From positions 410,107 through 474,106 of the forward strand of contig NZ_LKST01000003.1 of the NCBI RefSeq assembly GCF_001412105.1: a DNA stretch of 64,000 bases. The letters are read 5' to 3'. Of this stretch, positions 1 to 8,058 are shown in pieces. The position numbers were made by a program, and so were the translations under genes. The stretch is from Corynebacterium oculi. GTDB taxonomy: Bacteria > Actinomycetota > Actinomycetes > Mycobacteriales > Mycobacteriaceae. Positions within the stretch are counted from its first letter, which is position 1. The number at the start of each line of letters is the position of its first letter. The notes below the pieces were generated by a model. That model saw only the letters and a list, made by a program, of their open reading frames with translations. It made no database searches and was not told where the DNA came from.

Positions 1-182
1 GTGCTGGGCAGTGGCCACCCATGGCAATTTGTCATGGCTCGCTTGACACCAGGAGTGCGGCATGGTAAAGTCTTGCAGCTAAACTCGTGGAGCAATAGGA
101 GCATCACCACGGATCTGACCCCTTTTTGGTGGACACCTGATATCCAGCCCAGTCGGGCTGGGAAGAAAGGTAATCTACCATC

Positions 183-483
183 ATGTCCAGGTACTCCGAA
201 CAGTTCAGACGCGATGCTGTGGCTCTCTATGAGAACAATGAGGACCTCTCGCTGAACGCAGCATCAGCAGAGCTCGGTATCAACCGTGCCTCGCTGCATT
301 CTTGGGTCAAAAAGTACGGCACCGGAAAGCGTGCGCGCATTAAACCTGTGCATGATAAAGCTCAAGCGGCGAATGATTCCGAACGGATCCGCCAGTGAGA
401 CAAAAGAAATCTCTCAACTACGCGAAGAACGCGATATCCTACGCAAGGCCGCGAAGTATTTTGCCGAAGAGACTCACTGGTGA
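183..483 (+). pseudogene. IS3-family transposase OrfA, frameshifted
   Basis: This is the DNA-binding subunit of an IS3-type transposase. The N-terminal part (183-398) begins MSRYSEQFRRDAVALYE and has the helix-turn-helix typical of OrfA. It stops at TGA 396-398. The leucine-zipper end continues in the +1 frame (QLREERDILRKAAKYF) to the stop at 481-483. A normal OrfA of about 100 residues would run through both, so one base has been gained or lost near 395. The end overlaps the start of orfB by 4 bases, the usual IS3 arrangement. Confidence 0.8.
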
Positions 484-1376
484 TCCGCCTCCAGTTTGTC
501 TATGACCACCGAACCGAATACTCGGTTAAGCGGATGTGCCACGTTTTAAAGCTGAATCATTCCTCGTTTTATAAATGGGTGCAAACCCGTGAAAAGCGCA
601 GTTTAAAGATGTATTCCGATGCCGCTATTGGTGCAAGGATCACAACCATCTTCGATGATGAGCATGGTCTTTACGGGGCTCAACGCATCGCTGCAAGCCT
701 TAAAGCCGATACGAGCTTTGGCCCGATAAATCACAAGAAGGTCGCACGCATCATGAAAGCCATGGGACTTAAAGGCTTTACCAAGCGGCGCCGATGTGTC
801 ACTACCAGGCGCAAGCCTGGCCACCGTGTCATGCCGGACTTAGTAGGCCGTAAATTCACAGCTAACGAGCCGAACCGCGTCTATGTAGGCGACATTACAT
901 ACCTGCCCTGTAAGGGTGGCAAGAACATGTATTTGGCCACAGTTATTGACACTTACTCGCGGAAACGTGCAGGTTATGCCCTCGCAGACCACATGCACGT
1001 CTGACTGGTCGTCGATGCAATAGCCCACGCGCACGGTGTGCGTGGCAGTCTTGACGGGGCTGTATTCCATTCCGATCACGGCAGTGTTTACACCTCACAA
1101 GCCTTGAGGAGCTATTGCTCGTCGTTGGGTGTGCGCCAGTCCATGGCAGCGGTAGGAACGAGTGCGGATAACGCCCTAGCAGAATCATGTAACGCCACGC
1201 TCAAGCGGGAAGTCTTGCGTGATAGGAAAGTCTTTGACAATCCGATCGCCTGCCGGCAGGAAGTCTTTCGATGGTGCATGCGCTACAACACACGCCGGCG
1301 ACACTCGTGGTGCAATCTTGCAGCCCCTGATGTCTTTGAAGCCGAGACTTCAGCTACACTGACCAAAGCAGCATAG
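480..1376 (+). pseudogene. IS3-family transposase OrfB (DDE integrase), internal stop
   Basis: This is the catalytic subunit of an IS3-type transposase with an rve-type DDE core. The first catalytic Asp lies in VGDITYLP, the second in FHSDHGSVYTS, and the Glu in NALAESCNATLKRE. The HTH_21-like region near residues 50-90 includes HGLYGAQRIAA. The frame is open from GTG 480, but TGA at 1002-1004 interrupts it after DHMHV, and the same frame resumes to 1376. One substitution (for example CGA to TGA) would explain this. The gene cannot give a full transposase unless the stop is read through. Confidence 0.85.
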
Positions 1377-1414
1377 CTAACCCCCGACGTGTCCACTTTC
1401 CGGAGGTCAGGCCC

Positions 1415-1655
1415 AACCCCACCGAACGGCTCAATCGCGAGATCCGCCGGCGCACTGATGTTGTCGGGATCTTCCCCCACCGTGATGCTGTGATTCGCTT
1501 AGTCAGGGGCCGTCCTTGCTGAGCAGCATGATGATTAGATTCAGCAGAAACGCTACACGTCGTTGACAAGCCTAGAGCAAACCAAGGCGTTGATCACAGC
1601 CAATGTCATCGACGCCGACACCACCACCCCGGCAGGCAAGGAGATTGCAGCCTAA
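1415..1655 (+). pseudogene. IS256-family transposase, C-terminal remnant
   Basis: The C-terminal end of a mutator-type transposase is readable from [15 protein letters not shown] to a TGA at about 1519. It then continues in another frame (LAEQHDD, stop, IQQKRYTSLTSLEQTKAL) to TAA at 1655. The catalytic DDE core is missing. The gene is a dead fragment, and its breaks are the same as those in the copy at 5201-5441. Confidence 0.8.
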
Positions 1656-1752
1656 TGACCAACCACACCCAGGCCCGTGCCGGACCCGATCCCTGCTAAC
1701 AGATCACCGACGATTCGAAAGAACTCATACACCACCTACGCGGACCTGACCC
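1415..1752 (+). mobile_element. 3' fragment of an IS256-family element
   Basis: This is the last 338 bp of an IS256 (mutator) element. It carries the transposase C-terminus ([15 protein letters not shown]) and the terminal inverted repeat (near AACTCATACACCACC). It is cut on its 5' side where the IS3 element begins. It is identical, in inverted orientation, to 5104-5441, including the same internal disabling changes. The transposase tail is broken by a frameshift after VRGRP and by a TAG inside the conserved end (DD*IQQKRY). Confidence 0.8.
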
Positions 1753-1973
1753 GCACAATGAACATTCTCTCCTACGGACACACGATCCGCACTAATCGGG
1801 TGCCCACTATACGAAGGTAACCTCAGGTCAATGATGGCATTTATAAAGTACAGGACATGCAAAGTCTTGATACAGCAAACTCCCAGACTCCCGTTGTAGA
1901 AAATGAGGTGTCGTTATAAACATGGGCCGTGGTGGAGACCGCTGCGTCCCACCATCGTGAAGGAGAGTGCTAG

Positions 1974-2903
1974 GTGAGTGCATCATCGCGCATCGTCGGG
2001 CTGGATTTAGCCCGTTCACTTGCCATAATTGGCATGATTATTTTGCACATGGCCTCGTTGGTATGGAGTACCAAAGTCGTATTGTCAGGCCTTCCGGCCG
2101 CCCTATTTGCCATCGTCGCCGGAGTGACGATGATGCTCATCGGTAAGAACTATTCCGTACAGACGCTGCTGCGCCTGATTGCCCGTGGCTCCATCATTAC
2201 GCTTATCGGACTGGCACTGCTCCCGGTGGGCGGGCAGATCCAGGTTGTGCTCGTTGCTATTGGTATCACCATGATGGTGGTTTCCTGGGTACCACCGCTG
2301 AACGTGTGGTGGAAGCTGGCCTTGTTCTTTATCGCCGCCATCGCCTCAACCGTGCACTATGCGCCTTTTACCCTGCCACAGGTTTATCCGCTGTTGGCAT
2401 GGATCGCGTATTTCATCGCCGGCATGCTGCTCTTTGAGGTCTACATCCGCCCGGGTAGCTTCCGCACGGCGCTGCAATGGATTGTTACCGCGGTCAGCGC
2501 GGTGATTTCCGTGGCTGGCACCTACTTCCGCTTCGAGCCGGATATGCCTAGCTGGCTGCGCTTTACCGGCCACACCGGCGTAGCGGGCGAAATCCTGCTT
2601 TCCGTTGCAGTGGCAGCAGTGGTGCTGCACCTGTGCCTGCTCATTGGCAGCGCGGTGCCCAAGCTGGTCTACCCCTTGGCCGCATTGGGCACGATGTCCC
2701 TGACCGTTTATGTCTTGCACGTGCTTTCCGCTTATTACTGGCAAAGTCACATCTCGCTGCACAATACCGCGTGGGCGGGGGCATTTATTGGTCTATTCCT
2801 CGTGTTCGCCACTATCTGGCGGAAATTCCTGGGTCAAGGTCCCCTTGAAAAGGCCGTCTCCACCGCCGTTAAACTCGCCGTTCCTGCTGGAAAGAAGGAC
2901 TAA
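1974..2903 (+). CDS. Multipass membrane protein, acyltransferase-like (DUF1624/DUF418 type)
   Basis: This is a polytopic membrane protein of 309 residues with about ten hydrophobic segments. It opens with RIVGLDLARSLAIIGM, the N-terminal pattern of the heparan-alpha-glucosaminide N-acetyltransferase/DUF418 group of membrane acyltransferase-like proteins. A role in acylating a cell-envelope molecule is possible but not shown here. The GTG at 1974 is preceded by GAAGGAG at a suitable distance. A TATAAA box near 1914 could be its -10. The protease gene begins 1 base after its stop, so the two are probably co-transcribed. Codon use is less GC-rich than in the genes to the right of 24 kb. Confidence 0.7.
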   Translation: MSASSRIVGLDLARSLAIIGMIILHMASLVWSTKVVLSGLPAALFAIVAGVTMMLIGKNYSVQTLLRLIARGSIITLIGLALLPVGGQIQVVLVAIGITMMVVSWVPPLNVWWKLALFFIAAIASTVHYAPFTLPQVYPLLAWIAYFIAGMLLFEVYIRPGSFRTALQWIVTAVSAVISVAGTYFRFEPDMPSWLRFTGHTGVAGEILLSVAVAAVVLHLCLLIGSAVPKLVYPLAALGTMSLTVYVLHVLSAYYWQSHISLHNTAWAGAFIGLFLVFATIWRKFLGQGPLEKAVSTAVKLAVPAGKKD

Positions 2904-2904
2904 C

Positions 2905-3993
2905 ATGTCGCGTAAATTTGCTACCGCTTTGACCACCGCCGGTATCATCGGGATGTTGGCTGCCCCTGCCAGCGCCCTAGAGCATGGCGAACCTGCCCCC
3001 GATAATGCTGAGTCCCAGACCGTTGCTGCGCTCAAGATGGGCCGCGTAGGCAACTTCGGCGATTGCACCGGCACATTGGTGGATAAGCAGTGGGTGCTCA
3101 CCGCCCGCCACTGCCTGGAGTCCGTCAATAACGAAGGCGCCCAGGCCCGCCTGGGAAACAAGGCCTACGACGCGGATTCGTGGGCGCTATCCCCGCTTTC
3201 TGATGCCGGATTGCTTCACCTCACCGAACCCGTCACCGATATCAAACCAGCCAAGATCACCACCGATATTCCAGAGCCTGGTGACCTTGGCACCCTGTAC
3301 GGTTGGAGCAGCAGCTCCTCCATGGCGCGCAAAGGCCAGCTGCCGATGGCAAAGATGAAGGTCTCAGAAATCTTGGGCGGCGGGCCAAGCGATGACGCCG
3401 CAAAGAAGCCAGACGCCGACAAGGAAGCCCCCGAGGGCTATGAGTCTGTGCCTGCAGCAGAGGCTATGCCTGGTGCCATGATGCCTGGATCAGGATCGGG
3501 GTCGGATGCGCCCAAGGTCCTCTCACCGGGTGCCGAGCAGCCGCAGATCGTCAAACCCGACGGTAACGGTGGACAAGTAATGCAGCCTGGTCAAGGTGGT
3601 ATGGCTCCGATGATCAGCAGCCCGATCCTCGATGTTCACTCCACCGGTAATGCCGGCATGCAGGGTGGCGATTCCGGCGGACCGTTCTTCGTGGACGGAA
3701 AGCTTGCGGGCCTGGCTACCGCGGGTACGTCTAATGCAGATCCGGATATTCCCTCCCCGAGTGCAGCGATCACCACGCTCGCTGGCACCAAGGACTGGGT
3801 AGACGGTGTGATTAGCGGCAAGGACAAGGACGCCATTTTGACCGCAGATACCACGCCCACTCCGGAGGCAACGCCGCAGACCAGCGGCGACCGTCCGTGG
3901 ATCTACTTCACGGTAGCCGCTATTGGCCTTATCGGTGCTGCGGCGGCCGCGCGCACCTTCGCCACCGGTGCCGCTCGCAAGTCGCGCCGCTAA
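2905..3993 (+). CDS. Secreted, membrane-anchored trypsin-like serine protease
   Basis: This is an S1-family protease of 362 residues. A signal peptide (MSRKFATALTTAG..APASA) is followed by a chymotrypsin fold. The catalytic His lies in LTARHCLE, the Asp probably in SDAGLLHL, and the Ser in GGDSGGPFF. A Met/Pro/Gly-rich insertion of about 110 residues (roughly 150-260) separates the Asp and Ser regions. A C-terminal hydrophobic segment followed by RKSRR should anchor it in the membrane with the protease outside. The ATG at 2905 fits the signal peptide. The gene overlaps the convergent tyrA by 4 bases. Its substrate is unknown. Confidence 0.85.
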   Translation: MSRKFATALTTAGIIGMLAAPASALEHGEPAPDNAESQTVAALKMGRVGNFGDCTGTLVDKQWVLTARHCLESVNNEGAQARLGNKAYDADSWALSPLSDAGLLHLTEPVTDIKPAKITTDIPEPGDLGTLYGWSSSSSMARKGQLPMAKMKVSEILGGGPSDDAAKKPDADKEAPEGYESVPAAEAMPGAMMPGSGSGSDAPKVLSPGAEQPQIVKPDGNGGQVMQPGQGGMAPMISSPILDVHSTGNAGMQGGDSGGPFFVDGKLAGLATAGTSNADPDIPSPSAAITTLAGTKDWVDGVISGKDKDAILTADTTPTPEATPQTSGDRPWIYFTVAAIGLIGAAAAARTFATGAARKSRR

Positions 3994-5017
3994 AAAATCT
4001 CGATGCGCCCACCCAGGGACTCGGTCTGGCGCAGCTGCGCCACCCACTTCGGGCCGCCGGGGTGCAGGCGTAGTACCGGATGGGAGGAAATCTTGACCGG
4101 GGATACCGATTCCTTGCGCGCGCCCGACCTGGCTTCGATGCGGGTGCGGGCGCGGTAGCCGGCATCGGCAAGCTCGGCAGTGGAAGGCTCGGGGGCGGCG
4201 AGCTTCTCCCGGGCATCGTGAAGCAGCTCCAGTGCCTCATCCAAGGCCTCCACCAAGGCCGAGGCATTGGTCTTGCACATCTGCCGCACGAGATCCGGGC
4301 GAGTGCCTGCCACCCGGGTTGCATCCTTAAAGGAACCGGCGGCCAAGGACTGCGCCAAAATCCCGCCATTATCGCCCACCGTGGCGAGGGTCTCGGCAAA
4401 GACGTGGGGCAGGTGAGAAATGCGGGCGACCGCCGCATCGTGGTTGGCCACGCGGATCGGCACGGCTTCTTCATGCACCATCTGGGTCATGCGCACGACG
4501 TCCGTAAAAGTCTCAATCCATTCCGTGGAATCTTCTCCCCGCGCGCCTCACACTCGGCGGCATAATCGTAGGTAATGCCCCACGCGGCGCGGCGGAAAAG
4601 CCCCGTCTGGGAGTGATCCCAGCCAGATTTCGAGGTGCCCGCCAGGGGGTGCCCGCCGACGTAGCGATCCTCCATGCCACGGTCACATACCTGCTGGCGA
4701 ACGGGAGTCTTCACGGAGACCACGTCCGTGATGCTGCAGCTAGGGGCGTATTCCTGGATCGCATCCAAGACACTGCCCACCGCAGTCATGGGAACAGCTA
4801 TCACAATGAGTGCCTTTTCAACTTCGGAGCGGTTAAGAACCGCCGGCAAGTCATCATTAACATCAAAGCCCTGCTTGACTGCGGTGCGGGCAGCCGAAGT
4901 GGAGTGATTATATCCGAATACGTGGTGGTTATAGCCCGCGAGATCGCGCAGCAAGGAACCACCGATGAGGCCGAGGCCGATAATGCAGATGGGGCGTTGA
5001 ACATTTTGAGAACTCAC
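3990..5017 (-). pseudogene. tyrA: Prephenate dehydrogenase, frameshifted
   Basis: TyrA oxidatively decarboxylates prephenate to 4-hydroxyphenylpyruvate in tyrosine synthesis. The GTG-started N-terminal half has the NAD-binding glycine motif GLGLIGGSLLRDL and the conserved GGHPLAGTSKSGW. At about 4525-4535 the frame shifts: the first frame runs on into a nonsense tail ending near 4487, while the correct continuation (STEWIETF, TDVVRMTQMVHEEAV) lies in another frame to the TAG at 3990-3992. Loss of one G from a G run (GCGCGGGGAG) would explain it. Both halves are otherwise complete, so a sequencing error is the alternative. Its left end overlaps the protease stop. Confidence 0.85.
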
Positions 5018-5056
5018 GGTGAAAATTGTGGCACAACACGACTAATCTCACGAGGT

Positions 5057-5103
5057 ATGAGCAACGAAAATTACTCTTTCGCGGTTACCGTCGCCCGCAG
5101 CGA
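5057..5103 (+). pseudogene. 5' stub of tRNA adenosine deaminase-associated protein gene
   Basis: An ATG at 5057, divergent from tyrA, begins MSNENYSFAVTVARSEG. That is the N-terminal pattern of the actinobacterial tRNA adenosine deaminase-associated protein, as I remember the family. After about 16 codons the frame runs into the IS256 end at 5104, and no further part of the gene is present in the window. The identification rests on a short stretch and is tentative; that a gene start has been truncated is clearer. Confidence 0.5.
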
Positions 5104-6131
5104 GGGTCAGGTCCGCGTAGGTGGTGTATGAGTTCTTTCGAATCGTCGGTGATCTGTTAGCAGGGATCGGGTCCGGCACGGGCCTGGGTGTGGTTGGTCA
5201 TTAGGCTGCAATCTCCTTGCCTGCCGGGGTGGTGGTGTCGGCGTCGATGACATTGGCTGTGATCAACGCCTTGGTTTGCTCTAGGCTTGTCAACGACGTG
5301 TAGCGTTTCTGCTGAATCTAATCATCATGCTGCTCAGCAAGGACGGCCCCTGACTAAGCGAATCACAGCATCACGGTGGGGGAAGATCCCGACAACATCA
5401 GTGCGCCGGCGGATCTCGCGATTGAGCCGTTCGGTGGGGTTATCCGACCAGACTGTGGTCCACACGGACCTGACCCCTTCCTGGACTTTCATCGTCAGCG
5501 CGTCGCACGAGAGGTAGTAGTACGGGCCGGAATCCAGTGGCCGGGTGTGAAAATCCTCCACCATCGAATCCAAGTCTTTGGCCATCTCACTGACTTGTGA
5601 CTTCGATAGGTTCGTGATGCCGAGAGTGGCGACCAGGTCGTTTATCCTGCGGGTAGACACACCCTTTAAATAGCACGTGGCGATCACGGTGGTGAAGGCA
5701 CGTTCGGTACGGGTTCGTCGTTCTCACAGTCAGTCAGGGAAGAAAGAACCGTGGCGTAAGTTTCGGGATAGCCACATCGACGGTGCCGACCTGTGTATCC
5801 AGTCGTCGGTGGCGGTAGCCGTTGCGGTGGTTGACGCGGTTGTCGCTGGTGGTGCCGTAGTCAGCGCCGCAGACAGTATCGGCTTGGGCAGATAGAATTT
5901 GGTTGATGAAATCACCGAGCATCTGACGCATCAGATCGGGTGATGCTTGGGTGAGTAGCTCTTCGAGATACGCGGTCGGGTCGATAAACTAAGGGCCAGC
6001 GGTCATTATGGGTCTCGTCCTTTCGAGCATCGGTAGAAGTTGATTCGAAAGGTACCCATGATGGTCGCCCTATTTGTCCTCGGGGCCCATCACAGGAACT
6101 AACTCGTACACCACGCTAACGGACGCAACCC
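5104..6131 (-). mobile_element. IS256-family element, internally deleted
   Basis: The terminal inverted repeats are visible at 5104-5137 and at about 6096-6131 (AACTCATACACCACC against AACTCGTACACCACG, each read outward). The element is only about 1.03 kb, against the usual 1.3-1.4 kb, because about 200 codons of the catalytic core are deleted near 5460. No 8-9 bp target duplication is seen, so the flanks have been rearranged. The left side cuts the stub gene at 5057. The right side borders the prophage remnant. Confidence 0.8.
5201..6014 (-). pseudogene. IS256-family transposase, multiply broken
   Basis: Reading leftward from ATG 6014: MTAGP, an in-frame TAG, then YLEELLTQASPDL, RQMLGDFINQ and VCGADYG as in mutator transposases. 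A frameshift follows near 5735 (LTPRFFLP). The frame [29 protein letters not shown] then runs to VQEGVR. There it jumps to [17 protein letters not shown], skipping the DDE core. Another frameshift and a stop break the C-terminus. The protein is certainly non-functional. Confidence 0.85.
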
Positions 6132-6211
6132 GCCCCGGCCTCCACCGCGACGCCCAAGGCGCGCAAGATTCCCTATTCTAACCCCCATCTGTCTCGAAAG
6201 GAGACATTCCC

Positions 6212-6656
6212 GTGTCCATGTTTGCTCAACCTGCTTCCAGCGCAGGCCTCGACCTTAAAGCCAACGACGGTGCGCTACTGATGATCACCCCCACCGAGTT
6301 CAAGGAAGGTATCACCATCGCTTATGGCACGTCGGACGCGGTGGCCGCCAGCGTGGTGATCCTCGATGGCCCCAACGCCGGGGAGGAAATCAGAGGACAC
6401 CCTCATCTTCCAGAAGGTGCTCCAAGGCCAGTTGAAGCGCTATATCGGCTCCGGGCAGGTGTGCCTGGGCCGCCTCGGCAAGGGCGAAGCCAAGCCCGGC
6501 CAGTCCGCCCCCTGGATGCTGGGGGATTTCACCGAGCAGGATGCTCAGGTCGCCCAGCGGTATTTGAACTCCAAGCAGCCTGCTACGGGGCAACCCAGCG
6601 GTACGAGTAGCCCCGCCCAAGGGGCGGCGGGCGCAGCTGACGATTTGCCGTTCTGA
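6212..6656 (+). pseudogene. Phage SSB-like protein, frameshifted
   Basis: The GTG at 6212 has AAAGGAG eight bases upstream. The first 55 residues (MSMFAQPASSAGLDLKAND) run in one frame. After VILDGPNAGEE the sense continues in another frame (EDTLIFQKVLQGQLK) to 6656, consistent with one inserted base near 6390. The repaired product of about 147 residues has a Pro/Gly/Ala-rich linker and ends DDLPF. This is the acidic tip by which bacterial SSB proteins bind partners. Together with the primase gene downstream, this suggests a phage single-strand DNA-binding protein. The fold itself is not proven. Confidence 0.55.
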
Positions 6657-6695
6657 CCCCCGTCCTAGAGAGTCGAAGGGAGGTGGCATGACCTC

Positions 6696-7460
6696 GTGCT
6701 GCTGACAACCCCGTGCAAAATTTGCGGCCAGGACATGGCCACCACCTGGCAGCCCGGCCACCCGGCTCCCACTCATCACCCCGAGTGTGACACCCACCCC
6801 GCAGAGGAGAAAGTCCGCGCACCCCACCCCCGGCTGGGCCAACTCGCGCACGCCGCGCACCGTGCCACCTTGCTAATGGCGAGGGCCGCGCCGACTGCGG
6901 CAGATTCTCCGCAGTGGGTGGAGTTCGACCAGGCGTGCGCAGACCTTCACACGATCCAACGCCGCGTGCTCCATGTCGATCTCCCCAAGGCCGCCATGTA
7001 CTACGCCACCGCGTGCGGCTGGCCAGTATTCCCCCTCAAACCCGGGGGGAAAGCGCCCTTAACGCCGCGATGCTTCAAGGACGCTTCCCGTGACCCCGGG
7101 CAGGTGGCCGCGTGGTGGGGAGAGCACCCCGAGGCCAACATTGGGTTGCTGTGTGGGGAGCATTTTGCGGTGATTGATGTGGATGTGCCGTACATCGAAA
7201 ACCAGTGGTGGGACATCGCCGCCGATGAAGGCTTGCACGTCTACGCGCTGGCGGCCACGGCCTCTGGCGGCACCCACGCCTACATCCTCCCTGCTGATGG
7301 GCCTGCCAAGAATGGGGTGGGGGTCTTTGGGCCGAAGATCGACTACCGCACCACCGGCGGGTACGTAGTAGCCCCCTACTCGCGGCGCGCCGATGGGCCG
7401 GTGTGGTCATGGCAAATCCCCCCGGCTAATGTGATCCAACCAGCGAAGAAAGCGGGGTGA
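6696..7460 (+). CDS. Phage primase-polymerase (Prim-Pol) N-terminal protein
   Basis: This 254-residue protein resembles the N-terminal domain of bifunctional DNA primase/polymerases of phages and plasmids. A short zinc-ribbon-like start (CKICGQD..HHPECD) precedes the Prim-Pol domain, which includes AAMYYATACGWPVFPLKPGGK and the metal-binding pattern GLLCGEHFAVIDVD. The GTG start at 6696 has GGGAGG about 12 bases upstream. An ATG at 6688 in another frame hits a stop at once. Such proteins normally continue into a helicase part. Here that part is in the next, broken frame, so the replication function is probably lost. Confidence 0.65.
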   Translation: MLLTTPCKICGQDMATTWQPGHPAPTHHPECDTHPAEEKVRAPHPRLGQLAHAAHRATLLMARAAPTAADSPQWVEFDQACADLHTIQRRVLHVDLPKAAMYYATACGWPVFPLKPGGKAPLTPRCFKDASRDPGQVAAWWGEHPEANIGLLCGEHFAVIDVDVPYIENQWWDIAADEGLHVYALAATASGGTHAYILPADGPAKNGVGVFGPKIDYRTTGGYVVAPYSRRADGPVWSWQIPPANVIQPAKKAG

Positions 7461-7465
7461 GGCTC

Positions 7466-8058
7466 ATGGCGTGATTTGAGAAGTACCTCACCCAACCCAA
7501 GCCCACTGGGGCACACGATGTGCCGGTGGGGGTGCAGGGGGCGTTAGCGGGTGATCCGCAGGCGGCCCGCTACGCCCAAGCGGCCCTGCGGCGGGCGTGT
7601 GATGAGATCGCCCACGCCCCCGAAGGCACCCGCAACCACACTCTCAATGCACAATCGTGGTCGATAGGCCAGTTGGTGAAGGCCGGGCACTTGGGTGTCC
7701 GTGAGGCCCAGGAGGCACTGTGGTTGGCGGGTAAGGAGTGCGGGCTGCCTGACGGGGAGATTGCGCACACGATACCGCGCGCTATTGACCAGGCCGAGGC
7801 CCGCCAGGTGCACCTCGACCCCGATAGGGCCTCTCGCGGCCCGCCTGGGGGCGGGAACATCGCCTGGCGGCCCCCAACACACCCCACCAGGGGGCAATAA
7901 GCCGCCTGGTGGGCGTATAGAGGCCGATTTAACCCCCGGGGGAGAGGAAGCAGGCGGAGATGGTGAGCAGGGGGCCGGAGAACATGCAGAAACGGAGGGG
8001 GATACCCCCAGCGCGGAGGAAGCCGGAAGAATCCGCTTCCAACACGACGTTGCCCTAG
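7466..8058 (+). pseudogene. Phage replication protein (primase C-terminal/helicase part), broken
   Basis: The gene starts at ATG 7466 (MA, then an in-frame TGA, then FEKYLTQPKPTGAHDV). The body contains APEGTRNHTLNAQSWSIGQ and AGHLGVREAQEAL, the pattern that follows Prim-Pol domains in phage and plasmid replication proteins. Near 7895 the sense moves to another frame (PPGGRIEADLTPGGEEAGG, then RIRFQHDVAL), which reads up to the CTAG where the IS481 transposon is inserted. What should follow is absent: beyond the transposon comes tape-measure sequence. A nonsense codon, a frameshift and a deletion are therefore all present. Confidence 0.6.

Larger units (their letters stand above)
115..1410 (+). 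mobile_element. IS3-family insertion sequence, inactivated
   Basis: The left end near 115 (TGACCCC..GTGGACAC) and the right end near 1410 (complement of GTGTCCAC..GGTCA) form imperfect terminal inverted repeats around an orfA/orfB pair of IS3 type. The length of about 1.3 kb is usual for the family. No target duplication is seen: the three bases outside each end differ (GAT and GCC). This suggests that the element's flanks were changed by a deletion. Both reading frames are broken (see the two pseudogenes). The first 114 bases of the window, left of this element, hold nothing I recognise. Confidence 0.75.
1415..5441. repeat. 338-bp perfect inverted repeat flanking the tyrA segment
   Basis: Bases 1415-1752 on the plus strand read the same as 5104-5441 on the minus strand. 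Beyond the limits the sequences diverge: at the inner ends (1753 and 5103) into unrelated chromosomal sequence, and at the outer ends (1414 and 5442) into the IS3 end and the IS256 body. The enclosed 3.35 kb (1753-5103) holds four chromosomal genes. Recombination between the arms would invert that segment. Confidence 0.85.

Noticed and set aside
2710..2904. Longer N-terminus for the serine protease starting at 2710
   Set aside because: It would overlap the upstream membrane-protein gene by about 190 bases and hide a good signal peptide that begins at ATG 2905.
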